The position numbers were made by a program, and so were the translations under genes. Shown here piece after piece: positions 25,820 to 33,903 of a DNA stretch of 44,995 bases. The notes under the pieces were generated by a model, which did not search any database, was not told the DNA's origin, and saw nothing but the letters and a program-made list of their open reading frames with translations. Where the stretch lies: positions 1 to 44,995 of the forward strand of contig MTCR01000089.1 of assembly GCA_002212725.1 (NCBI GenBank), in the 5' to 3' direction. This DNA is from Sphingobacteriales bacterium TSM_CSM. Lineage in GTDB: Bacteria; Bacteroidota; Bacteroidia; Chitinophagales; UBA2359. Position 1 is the first letter of the stretch. Each line of letters opens with the position of its first letter.

Positions 25820-27502
25820 ATGAGCGCTCCCGAAACCAATACAGCCCTTAATTTTATTGAGGAAATTATTGAAGAAGACCTTAAAACCGGCAAATACAAC
25901 GGCCGCGTGCATACCCGGTTTCCGCCCGAACCTAACGGCTACCTGCACATAGGGCACGCAAAATCTATTTGCCTCAATTTCGGGTTATCGCAAAAATACA
26001 ACGGATTAACCAACCTGCGCTATGATGATACCAACCCCGCCACCGAAGATGTGGAGTATGTCGACTCTATACGAGATGATATAAAGTGGCTGGGCTTTAG
26101 CTGGGACGACCGCGAATGTTATGCCTCTGATTATTTTGAAGCCCTGTATCATAAAGCCACAGAACTTATTAAAATGGGCAAGGCTTATGTTGACCATTCT
26201 ACTTCAGAAGAAATGGCCGCCCAAAAAGGCACACCTACCATACCCGGAACCCCCAGTCCTTACCGAACCCGCAGCGTGGAAGAAAACCTGAACCTTTTTG
26301 AACGTATGCGCAACGGCGAGTTTAATGAGGGTGCTTGTACACTTCGGCTTAAAATTGACCTGGCATCGCCCAATATGCACATGCGCGACCCGGTAGTGTA
26401 CCGGATTAAAAAAACGCCCCACCACCGCACCGGAACCAAGTGGTCTATTTACCCCATGTACGACTTTGCCCACGGCATTTCAGACTCTATTGAAGGCATT
26501 ACCCACTCTATTTGTACGCTGGAGTTTGAAGTACACCGGCCCCTGTACGACTGGATACTCATAGAACTGGGCATGTACCGACCGCAGCAAATTGAGTTTG
26601 CCCGCCTTAACCTCACCTATACCATTATGAGTAAGCGCAACCTGAAAATGCTGGTTAATGAGGGCTTTGTAAATGGTTGGGACGACCCGCGGATGCCCAC
26701 CATTTCGGGGTTGCGCCGCAGGGGATATACGCCCGAATCCATACGGGAGTTTGCCAAAAGGGTAGGGGTTGCCCGTCGGGAAAACATGATTGATGTGGGT
26801 TTGCTGGAGTTTTGTGTGCGCGAACACATGAACCTCATTGCGCAACGGGTAATGGCTGTTCTCGACCCGCTTAAAGTGGTGATAACCAATTATCCCGAAA
26901 CGCAGACCGAAGAACTGGAAACCGAAAATAACCCCGAAAATGCCGAGGCAGGTGTACGTTGCGTGCCCTTTACCCGAGAACTGTACATTGAGCGCGAAGA
27001 TTTTATGGAAGACCCGCCCAAAAAATATTTCCGCCTGTTTCCGAGTGGCGAGGTAAGACTTAAAAGTGCCTATATTATACGCTGCAATGAAGTGGTAAAA
27101 GATGCCCAGGGCAATATTGTACAACTTAACTGCACCTATTACCCCAACAGCAAAAGCGGCGAAGATACCAGTGGCTTAAAGGTAAAGGGTACACTGCATT
27201 GGGTGTCGGCACAACATGCTATTAACGCAGAAGTGCGCCTGTACGACCGGCTGTTTACCGTACCTAATGTGGGCGACATTGAAGGCGATATCCGGGATTA
27301 TATTAACCCCGACTCCTTGATTACCATTGCAAATGCCAAATTGGAACCCTCGCTTTGCAATGCTGCCACGGGTTTGCGCTATCAGTTTATCAGAAAAGGG
27401 TATTTTTGCCTCGATAAAGACGCCACCCCCGAAAAACTGATTTTCAATCAAACCGTAGGGCTTAAAGACTCCTGGGCAAAACTGCAAACCAAAGAGGGGT
27501 AA
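25820..27502 (+). CDS. glnS: Glutamine--tRNA ligase
   Basis: This class I aminoacyl-tRNA synthetase charges tRNA-Gln with glutamine in the cytoplasm. I chose the ATG at 25820 (560 residues) rather than the in-frame TTG at 25781, because MSAPETNTALNFIEEIIEED then aligns with the start of E. coli GlnRS and places the HIGH motif (PPEPNGYLHIGHAKS) near residue 40 as in that protein. The second signature is IMSKRNL (KMSKS-type loop), coded near 26622-26640. The C-terminal anticodon-binding beta-barrel region is complete. Having GlnRS means this organism can make Gln-tRNA directly. It stands alone between the divergent SirB2-like unit and the glucan locus. Confidence 0.96.
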   Translation: MSAPETNTALNFIEEIIEEDLKTGKYNGRVHTRFPPEPNGYLHIGHAKSICLNFGLSQKYNGLTNLRYDDTNPATEDVEYVDSIRDDIKWLGFSWDDRECYASDYFEALYHKATELIKMGKAYVDHSTSEEMAAQKGTPTIPGTPSPYRTRSVEENLNLFERMRNGEFNEGACTLRLKIDLASPNMHMRDPVVYRIKKTPHHRTGTKWSIYPMYDFAHGISDSIEGITHSICTLEFEVHRPLYDWILIELGMYRPQQIEFARLNLTYTIMSKRNLKMLVNEGFVNGWDDPRMPTISGLRRRGYTPESIREFAKRVGVARRENMIDVGLLEFCVREHMNLIAQRVMAVLDPLKVVITNYPETQTEELETENNPENAEAGVRCVPFTRELYIEREDFMEDPPKKYFRLFPSGEVRLKSAYIIRCNEVVKDAQGNIVQLNCTYYPNSKSGEDTSGLKVKGTLHWVSAQHAINAEVRLYDRLFTVPNVGDIEGDIRDYINPDSLITIANAKLEPSLCNAATGLRYQFIRKGYFCLDKDATPEKLIFNQTVGLKDSWAKLQTKEG

Positions 27503-27556
27503 CCGTTTGCAGAATTTGCTGCTACCCATGTGGCGCGTTCCTCTGTTACTTTGCCG

Positions 27557-27577
27557 TTGTATGCGTATTGCATACAA
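27557..27577. promoter_or_regulatory. Operator-like palindrome 1
   Basis: TTGTATGC-N5-GCATACAA is a perfect 8-bp inverted repeat spanning 21 bases, the size of a dimeric transcription factor site. It shares the TGTATG half-site with palindrome 2. Confidence 0.45.
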
Positions 27578-27766
27578 ACAAACAGGTTTTCCCTTAGCAA
27601 TTATTTTGTCCAGGGGGCAGTTGACCATTTGTCTTACTGCAACCCCGGGGCAAGCTTTATTCCCCGCGCGCTATGCAAAATGCGCCCGAAAAATAATAGC
27701 AGATTACAGCAATATGACAGGCAACAATTGTTAAAATCAGCATTTAAACAGTGTATTGCCAATGCC

Positions 27767-27787
27767 TGTATGTACAAAATACATACA
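27767..27787. promoter_or_regulatory. Operator-like palindrome 2
   Basis: TGTATGT-N7-ACATACA is a perfect 7-bp inverted repeat about 200 bases upstream of the first glucan gene. The half-site TGTATG is shared with palindrome 1, but the spacer is two bases longer. Confidence 0.45.
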
Positions 27788-27835
27788 AACACATAATTTC
27801 CTAATTAAAATACATAAAGTTTGGGGGCTTTAGAG

Positions 27836-27887
27836 CTTGTAAAATAAGGCTTTTACAGGCAGGCTACTGCTGTAGTAAGCCCTTTTT
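27836..27887 (+). promoter_or_regulatory. Two mutually exclusive hairpins, attenuator-like
   Basis: Hairpin A pairs CTTGTAAAA (27836-27844) with TTTTACAGG (27851-27859), with one G-T pair. Hairpin B pairs GGCTT and TACAG (27848-27858) with CTGTA and AAGCC (27870-27881) and is followed by five T (27883-27887). They share bases 27851-27858, so only one can form. B looks like a terminator and A like an antiterminator. B could also just be the late terminator of glnS. Confidence 0.4.
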
Positions 27888-27894
27888 GTGTCTT

Positions 27895-27913
27895 GTATAT
27901 GTTATGTATATAC
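27895..27913. promoter_or_regulatory. Operator-like palindrome 3
   Basis: GTATAT-N7-ATATAC is a perfect 6-bp inverted repeat, a weaker relative of the other two, about 70 bases before the first glucan gene. Its AT-rich sequence makes chance more likely. Confidence 0.3.
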
Positions 27914-27982
27914 CGGTACAATTAAAATAAACACCCTATCTTTATAGGGCTTAAAACTGCCACCACACAATTCTACTCAATT

Positions 27983-30900
27983 ATGCAAAACTTTACGAAA
28001 ATGAGGAAAATAATCAGTTTATTCTTCCTGCTGTGTTGTTCTATTGTGCTGTATGCCCAATCCGATAAGATAGCCATAGAGAAAAAAGAAGGCGGAATAT
28101 CGCTCCTGGTTAACGGGCAGCCTTTTATGGTAAACGGTATGAACTGGGATTATTTCCCGATAGGCACTAATTACTCCTACAGTTTATGGAATCAACCGCC
28201 CGACATGATTAAAGAGGCGCTTGATTACGAAATGGCTATGTTAAAGAATATGGGAGTAAATACCATTCGGGTTTACACCGGCATTCCAAAACAGTGGATT
28301 GAGTATATTTACGATAAATATGGCATCTACACCATGCTCAACCATTCTTTTGGCAGGTATGGATTAACTATAAAAGGCAATTGGGTTCCCAATACAGATT
28401 ATAGCAATGCCGATGTGCGGGAACTGTTGCTAAGTGAGGTAAAACAAGTTGCAACCGAATACCGCAATACAAGAGGGTTGCTCCTCTATTTGCTGGGAAA
28501 TGAAAACAACTACGGATTGTTTTGGGATGGCGCCGAAACAGAAGATATACCTGTTGAAGTCAGAAATTCTACTTTAAGAGCACGGCACCTCTATAAGCTG
28601 TTTAACGAAGGTGCATTGACTATGAAAACCATTGACGGGCAACATCCGGTAGCTATGTGTAACGGCGACCTGCTTTTCCTGAACATTATAGCCGAGGAGT
28701 GCAAAGATGTGGATATTTTGGGGGCAAACATGTACAGGGGTGTTTCGTTTACCGATGCTTTTGAGCGGGTTAAAAATGAATATGGCAAACCCATTTTATT
28801 TACCGAGTTTGGGTGCGATGCCTTTAATGTGCGCACCAATCAGGAAGACCAGCTATGCCAGGCGTATTACATGCACGGCAACTGGCGCGAAATTTACGAA
28901 AACGCTGCCGGCTTGGGTAAGGCAGGCAACTGTCTTGGCGGGTTCACCTTTCAGTTTAGCGATGGTTGGTGGAAGTACGGTCAAACCTCTAACTTAGATG
29001 TACATGACACCCACGCATCCTGGTCTAACGGCGGATATCAGTGCGATTATAAGGAAGGCGAAAACAACATGAATGAAGAGTGGTTTGGCATTTGTGCCAA
29101 AGGCGCTACCAACCACAAAGGATTTTATGAGTTGTATCCAAGAGCTGCCTATTATGCCTTGAGCGAAGTACACAAGCTAAATCCGTTTGCTAAAGGCATT
29201 AGCTTGTCTGATATTAAAAAGCATTTTGATGGCATTTCGCTGTCCGAAGCAGTATTGAAGGCAAATGGCGACAAAGCGGCCATGGAAACCGAAAAAGTCA
29301 AAAAGATAAGGCTTAGCCGTTTTACCGCCGATTTATCCACCTTCAATACGGGAGGCAGTTTAATTACCACCCCCAAAGATCCCGACCTCAACAAGCGAAC
29401 ATTTCCCAACCAACAGGGTTTTGACCACATGCAATCATTTTTTGTAGGGGTTGAAGTTAACCCGGCACCCAATATGCGGGCAGAGATGGAGGTAAACGTG
29501 TTGGGTAATGTGGCACAAAATCCGATTAACGAGATATTTTACGAAAACCGTGGACGTCCGGTAACATTTACCAGCACTAATGGCGATGTAACAGTAGAAT
29601 CCATTAACCGCGTGCAGGTGTATAGCGCCAGTTATCATTGGGACCATAAATTGTTTGAACTCACCGGTTTTTACCGAACCGGGCATTACCATTGGGGATA
29701 TGAGGGCGACTTTTTCGGCTTGTATCCCGAAGCTAACTACGGCCCAATAATCGACATTTACAACGGCATTGCGCCTTTTGGAATGGAGTTTGCCGGTAAA
29801 AAGCGCTTATCGGGGTTAAAAGTGGCTTTTGGCCCGCAATTGTGGTGGGGTGCCAACCCGGCCATTCTGGCAAAATACACCAAGGAACTGGGTAAATTTA
29901 AAATTACCGGCATTTTTCACGAAGACATAGCAGGACTGGGCAATACCCAAAGTTCTTTTGCCATTCCGCAGCCCCTTACCCGAAGGTTAACCCTGCATGT
30001 TGCGCGCAGTTTTGGCAAATTGGGTGTGGATATGGGCGGCATTTGGGGTGGGCAACCACTTAACGGCAGAAATTTCCAACTCGCCCGCGAAAATTCCGAT
30101 GGTACATACAGTGTATATCAAGACCAACTGGGCGTAAAAGACAACTGGGGCGGTAAACTAAAGCTCACCTACAAAGGCAACCGGATTAACTGGTATGCGC
30201 AATCGGCTGTTATGGGTTTGGTTGCCAATGGCGGTGCCGATTATACCAAAACCTTTACCGGCTGGCGACTGAAAGACAGCGGCAGCGGCAACCAGTATAA
30301 TGCACTTACCGGATTTACCGTTTCGGCAGGTAAATTGCAAATTGCCCCCAACTTTTTGTGGCAAAAACCCATCGAAGGACCTATACCTGCCGATGTGATT
30401 GCACCGGGCAGACCCCGCAACATTCTGGAAGACCCCTTTATAGTGCGAAGCAACCGCGAAACCATAGCAGGCGAACTATTGCTTACCTACGACCCCACGC
30501 CCGGCTCGTGGATGTATGAGTGGGATAATGACCGTGCCGAAGATGCCAAATTTGCCGTAAGCGCAGGGGTGGTGTACAGGCATTTGCCCACCATTCAGGA
30601 TGCTGCAATTGGTATTTTACCCGACGGACGTACCTTATTTGCATTTCCCGGGTCGGCTCCTGCACAAGACCTGTGGGAGGTGCATACCCGCCTGGTTTCT
30701 AAAATTAGCGGCAACTTTGGTTTTATTGCCAACTTATACGGAGGTACAGGACAGGCAAACGGCAGCGATGCCCGCACCATTGAACGCTACGGCATGGAGT
30801 TGCGCATGATTTACAAGTCTTTAAAACTGAACTCCTTTGTAAGGGTAAACGATTGGGGACCATATGACTATCATCGGGACTTTAACCTCACTTTCCCCAT

Positions 30901-31138
30901 GCAGCTAATGCTCGATGCCTCTTACTCTCTGGCTAAACCCGATTGGTTTGATATGCCCGCAACCCGTTTCGGTATGCGCACCAACTGGCGTTCACTCGAT
31001 AAGTACTCTCCCCGGTATGCTCCCACCACTAAGGTGGATGCCGCCGGCAATTTTGTGCCCGACCCCGATGCCATTGGCTTTGACAACGGCATGGAATGGG
31101 AAATCAGAACATACATTCAAATTAGCATCGGTAACTAA
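27983..31138 (+). CDS. Clan GH-A glycosidase fused to a predicted outer-membrane beta-barrel
   Basis: A 1051-residue protein and first gene of the glucan operon. A signal peptide ends L-Y-A-Q near residue 26; the ATG at 28001 (M7) is an equally good start. Residues ~35-405 form a TIM-barrel domain like GH2-type or Gas1/GH72-type enzymes: LLVNGQPFMVNGMNWD, MGVNTIRVYTG, the acid/base E174 in LLGNENNYG and the nucleophile E275 in ILFTEFGCD. The remaining ~580 residues (from ~470) are a chain of amphipathic, aromatic-rich strands (for example KLFELTGFYRTGHYHWGY, GKLKLTYKGNRINWYAQ) ending in EIRTYIQISIGN, as expected for a large outer-membrane barrel. A likely role is cutting or transferring beta-glucan at the outer membrane; the barrel may anchor the enzyme or form a pore. 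The exact family is unsure. Confidence 0.75.
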   Translation: MQNFTKMRKIISLFFLLCCSIVLYAQSDKIAIEKKEGGISLLVNGQPFMVNGMNWDYFPIGTNYSYSLWNQPPDMIKEALDYEMAMLKNMGVNTIRVYTGIPKQWIEYIYDKYGIYTMLNHSFGRYGLTIKGNWVPNTDYSNADVRELLLSEVKQVATEYRNTRGLLLYLLGNENNYGLFWDGAETEDIPVEVRNSTLRARHLYKLFNEGALTMKTIDGQHPVAMCNGDLLFLNIIAEECKDVDILGANMYRGVSFTDAFERVKNEYGKPILFTEFGCDAFNVRTNQEDQLCQAYYMHGNWREIYENAAGLGKAGNCLGGFTFQFSDGWWKYGQTSNLDVHDTHASWSNGGYQCDYKEGENNMNEEWFGICAKGATNHKGFYELYPRAAYYALSEVHKLNPFAKGISLSDIKKHFDGISLSEAVLKANGDKAAMETEKVKKIRLSRFTADLSTFNTGGSLITTPKDPDLNKRTFPNQQGFDHMQSFFVGVEVNPAPNMRAEMEVNVLGNVAQNPINEIFYENRGRPVTFTSTNGDVTVESINRVQVYSASYHWDHKLFELTGFYRTGHYHWGYEGDFFGLYPEANYGPIIDIYNGIAPFGMEFAGKKRLSGLKVAFGPQLWWGANPAILAKYTKELGKFKITGIFHEDIAGLGNTQSSFAIPQPLTRRLTLHVARSFGKLGVDMGGIWGGQPLNGRNFQLARENSDGTYSVYQDQLGVKDNWGGKLKLTYKGNRINWYAQSAVMGLVANGGADYTKTFTGWRLKDSGSGNQYNALTGFTVSAGKLQIAPNFLWQKPIEGPIPADVIAPGRPRNILEDPFIVRSNRETIAGELLLTYDPTPGSWMYEWDNDRAEDAKFAVSAGVVYRHLPTIQDAAIGILPDGRTLFAFPGSAPAQDLWEVHTRLVSKISGNFGFIANLYGGTGQANGSDARTIERYGMELRMIYKSLKLNSFVRVNDWGPYDYHRDFNLTFPMQLMLDASYSLAKPDWFDMPATRFGMRTNWRSLDKYSPRYAPTTKVDAAGNFVPDPDAIGFDNGMEWEIRTYIQISIGN

Positions 31139-31152
31139 AAACAACTACTCCA

Positions 31153-33027
31153 ATGAAACAATCATTTTTATTGCTTTATAGGCAGTTTGCTCTGGCAGGT
31201 TTGCTGTTCTTTTTGCTTTCGGGTTGCGAACGGGCAATAGACGAATTAGGTTCGCCCGATTTTTCTAACAATCCCGAAGTATTTATTGACGGATTTAGCG
31301 GCGGCCTCAATTATGCCGCTTTTGGCAGCTCGGTGCCCACCGCGTTTGATGTGGACAAGGAAATTACCTACAACAATTCATCAGCTTCCATGCGCTTTGA
31401 AGTGCCCGATGTGAATGACCCCAAGGGTGCCTATGCTGGTGGCACTTATTTTACCTCCGAACCGCGCAATCTGTCGGGTTATGATGCTTTAACCTTTTGG
31501 ATGAAAGCCTCCAAATCTGCCAGTATTGATGTAATAGGGTTTGGTAACGATTTGGGCGCCAACAAGTATCAAACTGCCATAAACGGATTGGCGGTTAATA
31601 CCAATTGGCAAAAATATATCATTCCGCTTCCCGATGCTTCAAAACTCAATGCCGAGCGGGGCATGTTTTTTTACTCAGAGGGTCCCGAAGACGGTAAGGG
31701 TTACACCTTCTGGATAGATGAGGTTAAATTTGAAAAACTCGGCACTTTGGCACATCAGACTGCCTCCATGTTTAACGGTGAAACCGTATCTGTAACATCT
31801 GAAAATGGCGAAACCATACAAATTCAAGGGCTTCAATCTGCGCATAGCCTGCCTACCGGCAATTACCAAACCGTAAGTGTAACGTATCATTATTTTAGTT
31901 TTCAGACCTCAAACCCGGCTGTGGCTACGGTAAATGAACAAGGATTGGTTACCGTTTTAAGTGAAGGAACTGCCCAGATTACCGCCAAACTTGGCAATAT
32001 TGATGCAGCCGGCTCGCTTAACATTACCTCTGTTGGCGATGTTGTTAAGCCGGCTGTCGCCGCTCCTGTGCCCACCCGAGATGCCGATAAAGTGATTTCT
32101 ATGTACAGCAATGCCTACAACAATGTGCCCATAGATACCTGGAACACCCGTTGGCAGTATTCTACCGCCGAAGAGTTTTTTATCAAAATTGAAGACGATG
32201 ACGTTATCAGGTACCGCAACCTCAACTTTGTGGGTATTGAGTTTACTTCCCAAACCATTAATGCATCGGGCATGACCCACTTTCATTTAGATATATGGAC
32301 GCCTGATGCCACCAACCAGCCCAACAATTTTAAAGTAATGCTGGTGGACTTTGGAGCAAACAATATCTATGGCGGTAATGATGATACCTCTCATGAGTTA
32401 ACCTTTACCGCACCCACCCTCAGCACACAAAACTGGATAAGCCTCAACATACCGCTTGCAAATTTCAGCGGATTGGCTAACAGGGCTAATCTTGCCCAAT
32501 TGGTGTTATCGGGTACCATACCTAATTTATACTTAGACAACGTGTATTTTTACAACGACGGCGCACCGCCTTCTGTGCCCACTACCGCAGCACCGGTGCC
32601 TACCCAAAGCGCAGCCGATGTTATCTCCATTTTCAGCGATTCTTACACCAATGTTGCCGGTACTAACCTTAACCCTAACTGGGGGCAAGCAACGGTGGTA
32701 ACACAAGAGGCCATACAAGGCAATAATACCCTTAAATATGCCGGTCTCAACTACCAGGGCATTCAGTTTGGCAGTAACCAAAATGTGTCATCGTTTGCTT
32801 ATCTGCACCTCGATTACTGGACTGCTAACTCCACAGCGCTTAATGTTTTCATCATTAGCCCCGGACCGATAGAAACCGCCTATGCACTGCCTGTTCCTAC
32901 ATCGGGCTGGGCAAGCATAGACATACCGCTATCTGCTTTTGCGCCCGTTGATTTAACCAATGTATTCCAATTTAAATTTGACGGCAACGGAACTATTTAC
33001 CTCGATAACCTTTATTTCCGCAAATAA
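31153..33027 (+). CDS. Surface glycan-binding lipoprotein with CBM-like modules and a Big_2 domain
   Basis: A 624-residue lipoprotein; LLSGC puts the lipidated cysteine at C25. Residues ~40-200 are a jelly-roll, CBM-like module (VFIDGFSGGLNYAAFGS ... YTFWIDEVKFEKLG). A Big_2-type Ig domain follows (~204-290, with SNPAVATVNEQGLVTVLSEG). Two related modules close the protein (~302-475 and ~479-624); each opens with AAPVPT then V-I-S-M/I-Y/F-S and ends with (N)LYLDNVYFY or TIYLDNLYF. The same module occurs in the last, truncated gene of the operon. There is no catalytic motif, so it probably holds beta-glucan at the surface, in the manner of SusE/SusF-type proteins although not obviously homologous. 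It is 14 bases downstream of the barrel-fusion gene. Confidence 0.82.
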   Translation: MKQSFLLLYRQFALAGLLFFLLSGCERAIDELGSPDFSNNPEVFIDGFSGGLNYAAFGSSVPTAFDVDKEITYNNSSASMRFEVPDVNDPKGAYAGGTYFTSEPRNLSGYDALTFWMKASKSASIDVIGFGNDLGANKYQTAINGLAVNTNWQKYIIPLPDASKLNAERGMFFYSEGPEDGKGYTFWIDEVKFEKLGTLAHQTASMFNGETVSVTSENGETIQIQGLQSAHSLPTGNYQTVSVTYHYFSFQTSNPAVATVNEQGLVTVLSEGTAQITAKLGNIDAAGSLNITSVGDVVKPAVAAPVPTRDADKVISMYSNAYNNVPIDTWNTRWQYSTAEEFFIKIEDDDVIRYRNLNFVGIEFTSQTINASGMTHFHLDIWTPDATNQPNNFKVMLVDFGANNIYGGNDDTSHELTFTAPTLSTQNWISLNIPLANFSGLANRANLAQLVLSGTIPNLYLDNVYFYNDGAPPSVPTTAAPVPTQSAADVISIFSDSYTNVAGTNLNPNWGQATVVTQEAIQGNNTLKYAGLNYQGIQFGSNQNVSSFAYLHLDYWTANSTALNVFIISPGPIETAYALPVPTSGWASIDIPLSAFAPVDLTNVFQFKFDGNGTIYLDNLYFRK

Positions 33028-33042
33028 AAAAAGCGTTACAAC

Positions 33043-33885
33043 ATGAAATCTAACTATAAACTGAAAGTAATACAAGCTGTCTTTACAATTTCGCTCCTCT
33101 CGCTGATGCTTGCCGGTTGCAAGCCCGATGATTTTCAAAAACTGGAACCCCGCAACTGGCAATTGGTATGGAGTGATGAGTTTAATGGCGAAGAGGGCGC
33201 TATGCCCGATTCGCTTAAATGGACATACGACACCGGCAGGGGCATTGACGGTTGGGGAAATCAGGAACTGCAATATTATACCGACCGGCCACAAAACGTG
33301 GCTATGGATGGTGAAGGCAACCTGGTGCTTACCGCAATAAAGGAAAGTTATGCCGGCGCTGCTTTTACCTCTGCCCGCATCAAAACACAAGGCTTGTTTA
33401 CACAAACCTACGGACGTTTTGAGGCAAAGTTAAAAACACCGTTCGGGCCGGGTTTGTGGCCCGCATTCTGGATGGTGGGCGCTAACATTGAAACGGTTAG
33501 CTGGCCGCAATGCGGCGAAATTGATATTATGGAGCTTCGGGGGCAGCAACCTAATATTATTAACGGCTCGGTGCATGGACCCGGTTACTCGGGAGGAAAT
33601 GCTATAACCAAAGGATACGGCTTGCAAAACGAACGGTTTGATAACCAATATCACCTGTTTGCCGTAGAATGGTTTCCCGATAGAATTGACTTTTTTGTTG
33701 ATGACTATCTTTACCAACGCATAGAGCCTGAAGATGTTAGCGGTGAATGGGTATATAACACCCCGTTCTTTATGATTCTCAACGTGGCAGTAGGTGGAAA
33801 CTACGTAGGTTTTCCAACAGAGCAAACACCTTTTCCGCAACACATGGTAATTGACTATGTGCGGGTTTACCAGGAAGCAGATTAA
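33043..33885 (+). CDS. GH16 endo-beta-1,3-glucanase (laminarinase-type) lipoprotein
   Basis: A 280-residue lipoprotein (LMLAGC, lipidated C26). The catalytic signature EIDIMELRG gives nucleophile E159, helper D161 and acid/base E164; the form with a Met in E-I-D-I-M-E is the beta-bulge type found in laminarinases. WSDEFNG near residue 43 and GLWPAFWM near 137 are further GH16 hallmarks. It should hydrolyse internal beta-1,3 bonds of laminarin-like glucans at the cell surface, making oligosaccharides for the rest of the operon. It is a compact enzyme with no added CBM; the binding function is supplied by the preceding gene, 15 bases upstream. Confidence 0.93.
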   Translation: MKSNYKLKVIQAVFTISLLSLMLAGCKPDDFQKLEPRNWQLVWSDEFNGEEGAMPDSLKWTYDTGRGIDGWGNQELQYYTDRPQNVAMDGEGNLVLTAIKESYAGAAFTSARIKTQGLFTQTYGRFEAKLKTPFGPGLWPAFWMVGANIETVSWPQCGEIDIMELRGQQPNIINGSVHGPGYSGGNAITKGYGLQNERFDNQYHLFAVEWFPDRIDFFVDDYLYQRIEPEDVSGEWVYNTPFFMILNVAVGGNYVGFPTEQTPFPQHMVIDYVRVYQEAD

Positions 33886-33903
33886 CACAAATTAATTGTA
33901 ACA

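Larger units (their letters stand above)
27503..27982. other. Long leader/intergenic region of the glucan operon
   Basis: These 480 bases lie between glnS and the glucan genes. Short frames in it lack convincing composition or recognisable products. It contains three inverted repeats with TGTAT-type half-sites (27557-27577, 27767-27787, 27895-27913), two overlapping hairpins (27836-27887), and promoter-like patches: a TA-N3-TTTG form at 27815-27823, and TATCTTTA at 27937-27944 inside a small hairpin (27934-27949, CCCTAT/ATAGGG). None of the promoters is strong. Confidence 0.55.

Noticed and set aside
26480..27124. A 214-codon antisense frame over glnS
   Set aside because: Shadow of the well-supported GlnRS gene; low-complexity product with no recognisable domain.
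27507..27796. Short plus-strand frames between glnS and the glucan operon
   Set aside because: No recognisable product or convincing start; overlapping frames over the same bases and regulatory-looking palindromes suggest non-coding sequence.
27983..31138. Simple label of beta-galactosidase (GH2) for the first glucan gene
   Set aside because: The jelly-roll and Ig-like domains that precede the TIM barrel in GH2 enzymes are absent, and the C-terminal half is strand-rich and barrel-like; only the clan-level glycosidase call is supported.
31153..33027. SusD homologue
   Set aside because: No helical TPR-like SusD pattern; the protein is built from beta-rich CBM-like and Big_2 modules.
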